64,000 nucleotides of DNA from Rhopalosiphum padi (taxonomy: Eukaryota; Arthropoda; Insecta; Hemiptera; Aphididae): contig NC_083598.1 in NCBI RefSeq assembly GCF_020882245.1, forward strand, positions 87,487,714-87,551,713. The letters are read 5' to 3'. The position numbers and the translations under genes were made by a program. Under the pieces are notes generated by a model, which saw nothing but the letters and a program-made list of their open reading frames with translations, was not told the DNA's origin and searched no databases. Numbering within the stretch: position 1 is the stretch's first letter; each line of letters starts with the position of its first letter. Positions 1 to 13,100 of the stretch are shown one piece after another.

Positions 1-1147
1 AGATATAAGTTATTGTTTATTGACACATTGATACATGTCACTGGCTTACAACTCCATTTCATCAATAAATAAAACAAAATGTGTTTAATAATGGAATAAT
101 TATAATTTATAATGGATCATATTATACTTTATTAAACATAAAGATTTTGATCTTTGATACTTTTTTTTATTTATTTTTATTTTTAGGTTCTCATTAACAG
201 TAACCCAAGAAATAATGTTTTTGACCAAAGATATTATTTTAATTTTTTAATATATATATTATAGAAAAGACATCGAAGGTTTTTAAATTATTTGAGGAGG
301 AACTCTCTAAAGTATGCTTATACAAACATAGGTGAATAATTTACTTTTGACGTATCACTAAGGCCACTATAGCATTATCTACTAAACCATCCCAAACTAA
401 TAAATCGTACTGAAATAAAGTTTGATATACTTAACGCAACGTTTGGATCGGTATAGTATACATTAAACATATATATATGTATTAAATTGTATTTTTTATT
501 TAATGAGTAATAGTAAAATAATGAAGACAGAATAATAATTATACGTAAACTATATTTTTGTTTAAAACGTTTATTTTTTTTTATTTTTAATGGCAGCAAA
601 TATAATATTTAATAATATTCCAAAGCCGTAGTTTTCGGAAATATCGATATATAAATATATAATAAATGTCAATTATTTAACATGCAATTTAGATAAGATA
701 TGTGAAACGATAGGAGGGAATACCCCTTGGAATTTAATGTTTCACTACTTTTCTCATCTAAACTATAAATGCTTGTATAATAAAGTATGAATGTTTTGTG
801 TTAAATAAATCACTATATTGCCACTTATTTGGTACATCCAAAACTAAATATTAATATAAATATCAATATGATATGATCAAACTATATGATGCATTTATGT
901 GTAATTATCATTTTAAATTTTTCGAGCTCTGGTGATAATATAATATCGCGATAAGCTTAGTATTGTCCTAATATATTTATATCGTTATTGTTGTGTGTTG
1001 ATACAGAACCCTCAAAGTATTTTAGAATAACCTAATAATTTTTAATTTTATTTAATAAACATTTTAAAATATAAATCTCAAATCAAAAAATTAGCTTTAA
1101 AATCATCAATATTGCTTAAAAAAAATGACAATTTTTTACGTCCCTAG
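1..1147. other. AT-rich sequence left of the first EVI5 exon
   Basis: No coding exon, RNA gene or bounded repeat was recognised here. The next feature to the right is an internal EVI5 exon opened by a splice acceptor at 1146-1147, so this stretch is most simply read as part of an upstream EVI5 intron. The short open frame on the minus strand around 375-599 is AT-driven (runs of Lys, Ile, Tyr) and looks like chance. Confidence 0.5.
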
Positions 1148-4100
1148 GCTCATCGAGTCGGATTCAAAATCGCTCAATTCCATATCTAACAATAGCACAC
1201 ATTCCAGAAAAAGTTCCGATGCATCACAAATCTCACTCGTATCTGGTAAGTACAAATTGTATAATTATGTTAAAGATTATTTAATATTTTACACAAATAG
1301 TGAGTTCGGAATTAGATTAAAATACAACCACAATAGTTAATCGCGTACGTTTGGTACGGTAATTCATGTTGCGTACCATACGCGTGCGGATTTTAAAATA
1401 ACATTTTAATTTAATATTTAATATCGTTTTGGTTGTGTCGTCTGTTTAAAAAAAATAGATCAAGTAATTAATAATAAGTATTTAAATACACAATGTTAAT
1501 GAAACTGAATTATTTTTTAAATAATTTATAAGTTTAGGTATCGAAGTAATATTATATGTTATAGGTACTCATAGTTTGGTTTACATTTATATTCGTATCT
1601 TCCACTTTATAAGTTGATTAACTATATTATTTTTTATTGTTAGTAAATAATGATATTATAATGAAAAATACACTATCTTTTTAAATCCAAATCTATCAAA
1701 TCGTTTAATTATTTGTATCTTACGTTACATAAACATATTTAGGTACTATGATTAATCATAATTCATTATATATGGAATTACATCATAAAATATGATTAAA
1801 CATTAATCTTAGTTCTAATAAGTATAATGTATAAATACTGCATGCATTTTATTAATCATGACAATCGTGTATAACTAGTAGTACCTATTATACTGGCTAT
1901 ACTTAGTATAAAATAAAATATAGGAGTATTTACCGGAGAGTATTCATATACGTTTGTTTATTTAATAATAATAAGTATGTTTTAGATTAATTTAAATCGT
2001 TTATTTAAAAAAATTAACAAATTTAATTTCGTTATCATTTAATGTTAAAAAAGTTAATTATCCATTTAACTATTTTATAACTAATTATCAAACATAAAAA
2101 ATGTAATATGTTACCATAATAAGGGAATAGCATTGACAAAATGACGAACAATGATAATGTTAAAAAAAAATTAGATTTATTAAATATAATTTTCGACAAA
2201 AGCAATTGTATTTCAATTTACAAATGGTCTGTCTTAAACAGAAGAATAGATTACATAATGCTTTATTCGCAGTTATTAGGTTATTAATTTTTTTTTTATT
2301 GATACTGTATTTTGATTATACAAAACTCTATTGGAATTTGTGTTATCACATATGTAAGAAAAATCAATGTTTTAAAACAGTTATGCATAATATTATATTA
2401 TTTTTTAATTTTATATTTATTAAAAATTAAAATTATTATTTAATATATTTAAATTAAATTATACTTTCTGTTTTGAATGTATAATTCATCTATTAAATTT
2501 CAGAATATTAAAATATATGACAGAATTTTGAGTAATCGACTATGGGTAGTTGTTCTGTCCCTTGTAAGTACCTTAAATATAATACAATAAATTAATTTAT
2601 TATAATCATATTATTATTATACCTAATAAATAATAATTATAATATATTATAATATACATTTTATATAATACTTGCAGAAGATGTAGGTGTATTTATCCTT
2701 CACCGGTAATCTTCGGCTGAAATGGAATAATGACAATGATTGTAAACAAATTATAATATAGTAATTGAATACCCAATTAATTTACTCCGATTAATTCGTC
2801 ACGATAATATAAATAATCAATCCGATTCAATTAATATAATTATATGTACACAAATATCTTATCTATGGTTGCATTTTTTAATTTTTATTTTTATTTCGTA
2901 TATTATATATTTAAAATATACGAAATAATTAATTTAAATCATACTGTGTTATTACATTATTGTAATATTTATTTAACAGCCGTTCCCCACTTACATTACC
3001 TATACATTTAAATTTAGGCAGTTTTGTGTTCGGTGTTCAAAATCCACTCAACATTGTAGTATAGTGGTCACTCGATATCTCTAAAAAGATACCATGTAGA
3101 AAGAAGTATATACATTTTATATACAAGCAGTATTTATGACATTTATTATTATTATAGTGTTATACTCTAATAGGTACTAATAATAATCAATTAAATATTA
3201 TAATAATTAAAAAAATATTTGAAAATACAGATAGATTAGATTTTTGATATTGTCTATAATATTACATTTTATCGCAGTCCATTATAATTATCGTAGAAAT
3301 TCTCATTTCATAGACACTTGCCCACGTATAATACGAAGTTTTTCGACTTACATAGACTCAGTATGACGCACTTTCGGTTTTTAGTTTTATTTCTTGTTCA
3401 TAATATATGATTTCTAACTTATAAACTTCTGTATAACTAACATAAAAAACTATAAACTTAACGTACATAAAATCCTACATATATATATATATTTATTATA
3501 GGCTATTATATCCTTAGTCCGTATATATTATGATTTTTTACCAAAACTAAAAAACTACTATTCAGTTAACAGATAATTTTTTACAGTGACAAACTGACAA
3601 CAATATATTTGGACACAAAGTTAAACCGAAAAGTAGCTTTTTAATTTACCTCTTCACCAGGCTTAGTGAAACTTTATTTGTATTTACGTATAAAATAAAA
3701 CAAAATTTAATTGATTCTTATTTATTTTTTGTTGGCTTGTAAAATGCATATTATATAATACAGCGTTTCTCAAAGTGTGGGTCGCGGCCCACTGGTGGGT
3801 CGTCAGTCAATTTTTAGTGGGTCGTAAACAATTTTTTGAATTATGATGTCAATGCTGTTATTAACCATAACAGAAAACAAGCACATATTTCGCATACACC
3901 TCATTATTAAAAGTACATTTATAAAAATAAATTGGTTATAAACCTATAAAATACTAAATATATATTACAAATTTATACATATTTATATAATACAAATTTT
4001 GTTTTTTATAACTACTTTTTGAAAAGTCAAACCATGTGGGTCGCGAAAGATTTTTCAGGGTAAATTTGGGCCGCGGTACTAAAAAGATTGAGAACCACTG

Positions 4101-7100
4101 ATATAATAGTATTTATTTAATTCGGTGGATGATCAAATAATTAAAAAATATGTCACATAATATAATTTACAAATCAATATCGACATAAATAATATGATAC
4201 GGATTTAAGAGACCATCCGGAAAAATAATAGAAATCAGAAATGATAACGTAAGTTAGGCTAAATTAAAACAATTAAACTTTTAGGATGATTGTTTGATTT
4301 GTATGTTGAGTGTTATATTAGTGTGTCGGATTTCCAGACACCACCCCCCTTTTTAACTTTTTCGGGATTACCAAGTATATTTATTGGCAGGTTCTTTGAT
4401 TAAAGGATTTCTAATGTTTTAAAGATTTAAGTTGAATAATTTATAAAATGTTCTAATTACATCGTGGATAGAAACGAGTTCATAATATAGGGACTTATTT
4501 TAAACGTAAAAGTGTATTTTGGTTATAGCTCAGATGGTTTTTAAATTGAAAATGCAAAATACGGTTGATGTTGAAGATTTTTTCAAAATCTCAAAATTGG
4601 ATTCCATATACATCCATATTTGTTTAGGAAAGAGTTTATAAGAATTTTAGTTGGTAGTTTTATATAATTGGAGGTTTGAAAGAGCTGAAGAGACATAATT
4701 AATTATTTAAGAATAAGAGTTTTTTATGCTTATGTAGATACCAAATAATATGTTAATGAATGATAATGCATAGATAATAAAATACATTGCGTCGTTGGCA
4801 GGTTCGTTCATTGGGATTAATGTTAAAAGTTCATCGAAAGTGCAGTGTATGGATTTAGACACATATTTTCACTCCTCATTTTTCGTAGAGGGAGAAATGT
4901 TCTTGAATATGATATATAGATAATGACTGTTATAAACTTGTAAGAGCTTTGTTGTTGACATAGTGGCTAATAAGACTAGTGAGTATTATAGGTTTGTCAG
5001 GTATAAAAATGTTAAACCATAGAATTGAAATGACTGCATCTTGGGGGAATCCTGTGTTAATTGATTTTGGTGAAGTGGTAGATAAGCCGTAACATACTCT
5101 GGTCTCAGAAGAAGCAATCTTCTAAGTAGGATTTAAGTATGAAGTAATAACTTGATGGTTAGATAAGTTACAATTTTAACAGAATACCTGTTTGCCAAAC
5201 GTAATCAAACACTTAAAGAACGTCTAAAAAGTCAACAGTGCATTTTTAAAAGATATTTTTTGTTTACTATAAGGTAATTTTGATGGATTTTAGAATATTG
5301 GCTACAAAAATTAAATTGTCGGGAAAACTTTGGTTTCTTCAACAATATTTATAAAACATTTTTAATAAGATTTTTTTCAAACACTTAATTAGAGAATAAG
5401 TAAAGATTAAACTTGAAAAAATTGATTTAAAATAAGTAGTCTTTATTTTTAACTTATAGATTGCATTTTATAATATAGTTAATTAATGCTGTCTAGATTA
5501 TATTAATAATTTAATTATTGTTATTCTCCTAATTTATTTTATCTTTATTTTTCATTCAACACATGAAACCTATTATGGTCTGTATAATCTATTATTTTCA
5601 AAGCTGACATTAATTTTCATCTATCACATATTATTATTATTATTTTGTTATGTGATTTGATTGATAGAAATAAATCTTAAACGTTAAGTTACTCAATACA
5701 ATATTATCAGTCGTTAGTAGTTTGTCAACTGTTTGACTCAAAATACTGATGTAAAACAGAATATGGCACCTCGCGAACAATCAAAGATGTTAAGTCGAAA
5801 AAAGTATTTAAAAAATAGTATTTCTATTTACATTCGTGTTCATTCCCGAAGCATTCGAGGTCTGTTTTTAATCATAATTTAGGTAATTTAATAATATTTT
5901 TGCTATTTAGGTACAGGTTCAAGTCAAGATGGCGAGGAAGATGTATGGGGTCTTTGGGGACAAGTTGTTAATGACTGGGAGAATTACAACAAGAAAAAAA
6001 ATGCTTACCTCAAGGAATTAGTTAGAAAAGGAGTGCCACACCATTTCCGAGGAATAGTATGGCAGTTATTGTGTGGTGCTAATGATTCACCGATCAGAAA
6101 ACAATATCCAGAATACATCAAAGCCACGTCAGCATGTGAAAAAGTAATAATACGGCTTAGTAAGATAACATATTATAATTATTAACTAACCATAATAATA
6201 TGTTATAGGTCATCAGGAGGGATATTGCACGTACCTATCCTGAACATGATTTTTTCAAAGAAAAAGACGGGCTTGGACAAGAAAGCCTATTCAATGTCAT
6301 GAAAGCTTATTCATTACATGACCGTGAGGTGGGCTACTGCCAAGGTTCAGGATTTATAGTCGGGTTATTATTAATGCAAATGCCTGAGGAAGAAGCATTT
6401 GCTGTTTTTGTAAAGATAATGCAAGATTATAAAATGCGAGATATGTTCAAGCCTACCATGGCTGAACTTGGTCTATGCATGTATCAATTAGAAAATTTGG
6501 TTCAGGTATACTATATTTTTAAATTGAATTATACGATTATAAAAAATATTTGTATATAACATTATGTTGCTAGAATTTATGCTTTTAAATTAATATACTT
6601 GTATTTTTTTATAGGATCACATTCCAGAACTTTATGTACATTTTCAATCCCAAAGCTTCCATACTAGTATGTACGCAAGTAGTTGGTTTCTGACGTTGTT
6701 CACTACTGCACTTGCATTACCTACTGCTTGCAGGTATATAATTTATTGAATAGATTTATACACAATGTTATGAATGTACAGTATTGTACGTTTTACTTAT
6801 TACAATTTCTTTTCTAGGATTATTGATGTTTTTCTGTCTGAAGGAATAGAAATAATATTTAAAGTTGCCTTAGCATTGCTTCAATTAGGTAAAGATGATC
6901 TCTTGTGTTTAGATATGGAAGGAATGCTTAGAGTGAGTAACTTTTACTATAACGATTGTAATAATAATAATAAATTATATTCAATATTTCAATGTATATA
7001 TATATATATATATATTATTATTATTTTTTAGTTTTTCCAAAAAGAATTACCTTCCCGTGCTAATTCTGATGCTGATGGTTTGATGGCACAAGCTTTTATC

Positions 7101-10100
7101 ATTAAATATAATGTCAAACGCATGAAAAAATTAGAAAAAGAATATACAGCCTTTAAGAGTAAAGAACAGGAAGAAATGGTTGAACTCAAGGTGCCCAGAT
7201 TAATATGTAGAATTTTGTTACGGCTTCACATGCCTTGTAAAATTTGCACACGCTAGCTTATCAATATACTATTAAAATTGTAAAATTTATGAAGAATAAA
7301 CAAAATTTGTTTATTTAAAATAACTGTGATTTCAAAAATGTATACTTTAAAAATGTAACTTCATTTTTATTTAAATATAAAATTTATCTTATTATTTTTA
7401 ACTTTAGTCATTTTATACTATTCCTTGCTCTATCGCTTGCATTTATTTTTTAACAAAAAAAATTGTCATTATATTAATGGTATTATTTAAATAACTATTT
7501 ATTAATTTATACACATTATTTACTAAATATGTTCCTATAATAGAAACTTCGTACTGAAAATCGCTTGCTAAGACAAAAAGTTGAACTCCTTGAAGCTGAG
7601 TCTAGTGAACTAGCTGGTCTGTTAGTGAGAGGTCAAGTGTCTCGGGCTGAAGAAGAAGAAACAACATTTATTGTACAACGAGAATTAACAGCTCTAAGAC
7701 ATACACATTTAGAAACATCTCACGCTCTAGAAAATGCTTTAGACGAAATTAAACAAATGTCTATTTTGATTACAGAAAATGTAAGTTAATTAAATATTAT
7801 AGGGATTTTTTTAAAGTTAAGTTGTAAATTAAATCATAATTTTTCAGCACAACTCTTGTCAGTCATCTCTGGATGAGCTTTCGATAAAACAAGAACAATT
7901 ATCACTTAAAGAAGAAATGATCAGTGATCTTCAAGAAGAGTTAGTCAAAGTTAGATTACGAGATGCTGAAAATGAAGCTGCAATACGTGACCTAAAGGAT
8001 AAAATTGGGGAGTTGGAACATGTGAGTACAATTTTAGTGTATGAAACTGAATAAATTCTAAATGAATATATTATAGGACAAGAAAACTCTTAGAGAATCA
8101 GTTGTAGACAATTCAGTTGCACATCTTCAAGAAGAATTGATTGCTGTAAAATTGAGAGAAGCAGAAGCCAACTTATCTTTAAAAGATCTCAGACAACGAG
8201 TAAATGAAATCAACTCTCAATGGCAAAGACATTTGCTAGATAAAAAAAGAATTGACCCACCACCTGCACCTGATTCAACACCCAAAAAAATTGGAAATCT
8301 ATTAAACTGGAACAATGCAGAAACTCAGCGGCTTGAAGAAGAACTTATGACTTCTAAACTTAGAGAAATGGAGACTTTGGCTGAATTGAAAGAACTAAGA
8401 TTAAAAGTATATATTTGTTTCATTATGAAATATTATAAAAAATATTGTATTACAGCCAATTAATTTTATTCTAGGTATAATATTATTTTTAAGTTATATG
8501 AATTTTAAAATCATAACATTTTTCTAAAATTAAAATATCATGACAATACATTATACGGGGTGATTTATTATAATTATTTTAATTATTAAGGTCATGGAAC
8601 TGGAGACACAAGTCCAAGTAAGTGGAAATCAATTAAGAAGGCAAGATGATGACAATAAAGCTGTACGTGAACAGTTAGAATTAGCTGAAACTAAACAAAG
8701 AGACATAGTAGCAAAACTCAGGGAACAGCAGAATAAGTATACTGACTTAGAATCTAAAGTATGTTTACTTAAAAATTATTTTTAATTATTCTTTAAGTTC
8801 ATATCAATTTATTAAACTCCTTATAGATGAAACATGACATGATTTCTTCAAGGATACGAGAAGCTGAGCATGCTCAAATGGTGGCAGAATTAAACCAAAA
8901 AATATCAAGATTAGAAGTTAAAGTTAGTGCAAATGTTTGATTGGTATAGAATAACTTTAACACAATAAATAGATAATAAATTTTTATTTTTATATTTTAG
9001 AATGAAGAAATGGTAACTGAAGGTGAACTTCGAAATAACTCATTAGATGACAGTGATAAAGTCAAAGAACTTCAAGATAAGGTTGCTGATCTTAAAGCAG
9101 AAGTAAGTTGTTATATCTGATAAAATCAATTTAAAATACTATTTATGACAAACTCGTGAGCTTTTTTAACATGCTATAAATGTACATTAATCTACTGGTG
9201 TTTAATATTTACTAATAATACTAACAATTATGTTTTAAGATAATATCTTTCTTTCTCTGTTGGGTGAATGGGCACTATAGAAAATTAACATAAATTGATA
9301 TAGTTCTATAATTATGAATATCTAAGTTCAAATTTAATTTTTCAGTAGTCATGTGCATCAAAGTGTTCAACGGTTATGGTTAGTGATGTAAATTTTCATG
9401 AAAATTTTTTGTGGTGAAAATTTTCGTGAAAATTTTCAAAAACATGAAAATTTTGAAAATTTTATAATTTATCATATTAATTTCTTATCAAATAAATCTT
9501 TTAATATTATATAGTTATAGTTATAACTTGTAATTATATTATTATTCATATATTCATAGTTATATTTTAAACTATGTACTTTTATTACCATTTATACCCA
9601 TTAATAAATGTGCATTTTTTTCTTTTATTAAAAATGTATTTTTACTTCAGTGTAAATGTTGAGTGTATAATCATTGTGCTACAAATTACAATTATTGATC
9701 TTTTTTTGTAATTTATTGGTTGAGTTTGAATCACTTCCACAATTTTAACCAAATTATAAATTTTTCTATTATAAGTGCTTCATTTGACTCTGACATTATA
9801 CTTGTTACAATGTAAAAAAAATGAAATAGAAATTTTATAAAGTATTTGAATATATTTAAATTTGAAAATAATAAAATATAGAAACAATTGTAAATCTAAC
9901 AGTATTTTGTTAGTTAATAATTGGTAGTAAATGGTAACAACTTGTTACTATGTAAGTATAAATTAAACGCTTATCTTAGAAAATAACAAATTAATATATC
10001 AAACTTAAAAAATATATATAGATCACAAAGTAGGTAATTATTTTTAATCTAACAGCCTTTTGTTAGTTGGTACTTGGTAGTAAGTGGTAACAACTTGTTA

Positions 10101-13100
10101 CTATGTAAGTACAAATTAAACGCTTATCTTAGAAAATAACAAATTAATATATCAAACTTAAAAAATATATATAGATCACAAAGTAGGTAATTATATTAAA
10201 TCTAACAGCCTTTTGTTAGTTGGTACTTGGTAGTAAGTGGTAACAACTTGTTACTATGTAAGTACAAATTAAATGCTTATATTATAATTAACAAATTAAT
10301 ATATCAAACTTAAAAAATATATATAGATAACAAAGTAGGTAATTATTTTACATCTAACATTCTTGTTAGTTTTTAATATGTAAATAAAAAACAGTTCTTT
10401 TAAAAAATCTATTAAACTTAAGAAAAAAAAAAGGTAGATTTGTAAGTAAGTTATTACTTATTAATAACTTAAAATTTTCTGTAATCTTTTATTTCTGGGA
10501 TATCAAAAACTCCTCTGGAACTTTTTGCTTCTGGAGACTTTATCAACTGCATTACATCATCATACTTATACCAAATTTCATCTTTTGGAGTAGGCCATTT
10601 CCATCCAGATCCACTCATCACCATCACACTTACTAAAGCTGAACTCTGGCTTGTATCATTTACAACACCTGGAAAAAATTCCCCTTCATATTTAACTATA
10701 GCAAAGTCTCCTTTTTTATATTTATCTTCAAGATTCTGAACACTATTTTCATCAGAATTATCATCGTCATTTAAAAATCCCAATTCTTCTTCACTTTCAC
10801 TAGATACCACTAAATCTTGATTTTTCTTGATTCTTTTATTAGGGCCTGACTCTAATAAGCAATCAGAAATATTATCATCAATATTTAATGGCAGTGAATT
10901 TACCAAAACAGATGACACACTTTGTATCATTGTAGGTTTATTTTCAACATTTTTCTTCAAGAGTCTCAAATTATGATTAATATACACTAACTTCCCAGCA
11001 CGATCATTAGTGAGTCGATTTCTCTTTGCTGTGTGAATATTTCCATATGAACTAAATGTTCTTTCACATGCGGCTGACGTTGCAGGAAGTTGAATTATTC
11101 TTGTTGCAATTATGGATAATTGAGAAGATGAACACAAACCATTCCACCAAGTTGTAGCTGTTATTTTGCTGACAGTATCCCAGATGAATGATTTGCTCCA
11201 CAATCCTTCCTTGACTTTATATTGAGCAAACTCAGCTAAAATATGTCCTTCGTCAACGTTATCCGAATTTCGAGCAATTTTAGCCATGCACTCAATTCCT
11301 TTTAGTTCTTCATCATTTGTTAAACATTTACCATGTAACATAGGATCTAAAAGATTTGCAGCATAATGTAAGCTTGTAATGCAAAATTTTTTTCTGTTTT
11401 TTAAAAATAACATAATTTTTATTTTATTCTCTGGTGAATGAGTGTTTAAACATTGCTCAAAATGATCATTTAAGTCTTTAAATATTGTGGGAACCAAACT
11501 AATTTGTGGTGCATCACCTTCAATTATTGTTATCCAATCAGCAACAGGTTTAAGAAGTCTATAGATCTGTATGATACCTTTCCAAAATGTATCACAAAGT
11601 AATTCTTTTTTTGTACCATCAGATAATACTTTAACAACTCTATCATCAATAGCGAATAATTGCAGAGCACTTTTATTATCTAAAATACTTCCAAGACAAG
11701 CCACATGAGAACCCCATCTAGTTTTTACTGGTAATTTAAGAGTTAATTTTTTCCCAGTTTGCTTTTCTTTGAATATTGCATTTAGCTTGTGTGAAAGATT
11801 GATTTCTTTGACAATATTTTTACCACTAGTTACTACTGAAGAAATATTGTCCAACTCTGCTAAATCTTTTGCCAGTAAATTTAAGCCATGAGCAACACAC
11901 CCATATGCTTCAAGATGACCATATTCTTTTTTTAAAATGTCCCATGCTGATTTCATGCTTTTAGCATTATCAGTTACTACTCCTAAAACTTTGTTTGGGC
12001 CAAGATCTTGGATGATTGATGAAATTTCTTTGGCAATGTAAGCACCGGAATGTGATACAGCTCCTGTACTAATAGTTTTATAGAAAATTGGTACAGGAGT
12101 AGTAATAACATAGTTGATAATTGGCTCTCTACGGATATTTGTCCAACCATCACACATCAATCCTAAGCTACGAGATTCATAAATTTTAGAATCAACATTT
12201 TGCTTTACACTATTATATTCTTCTTCTAAATGACTAGTTGATAATTTATAACGAGATGGAACTTCCCAAGATGGACGAAGGATTTTGAAAAATAATTTCC
12301 AATTTGCATTTTCAACAATTTGAAAAGGTGTTCCGCTCGAATAAATGGCTCTTGCAAATAGTTGTTCAATTTTTAACTAAAAAAATAATAATAGTAGGTA
12401 ATTAAGAACAATTTGGCAAGGCTTATGATTACTTGAATACTTAACTAGATCAGATGAAAAAACAATAATCAATATTGCCATATATTATAATCAACTATAC
12501 TTTATTATTTTATTATTTTATTACTATAAATTATATTAGAAAGGTTAATAAAATTAAGTATAATTAATAAAAAAAAATATAAATATTTGATTATACACTA
12601 ACCTGCTCATCTTTTGTTATAAAATCGACAAAGTTTGTCATATTACGTTGACGAATAACTTTTTTTTGTTCCTGAGTCTCTTGCTTGTTTTCATTTGATT
12701 GAGTATCAGGCTTGTCGAAGTCAACATTTTCATTAGATTCAAGTGATTCAACTATACCGTCTATACCACTTGATTTATTTTTTACCATATTTGGGCATTT
12801 AGTACATTTATTATATATGTGGTCATACATTCTGGTTACATTAACTACGGTTTTCCATTTGCAGTAATTACATGTATAAAGAGTTTTTTTGTTAACCTCG
12901 ACTCCATAACGCGTGTAATGAAATAGAATGGTTTTTAATTTTTTAGCCATTTTTAAAAGTAAAAATTATCACACTATTACACTAGTCAATAGTCATATTA
13001 TAACAATTAATGTCGATACAAAAACTTATACTTCTTACTTTTTTACGCAAAAACAGTTAAACACTCTTGCAGATTGCACTATTGCAGACATAAACTTACT

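Noticed and set aside
1125..1147. ATG at 1125 as the EVI5 start codon
   Set aside because: It is in frame, but the residues it adds (TIFYVP) are unlike EVI5, a good splice acceptor lies at 1146-1147, and the family has conserved sequence before LIESDSKS.
6774..7031. Open frame starting before the EVI5 exon
   Set aside because: Its first codons are intron; only 6818-6932 is coding, by splice sites and similarity.
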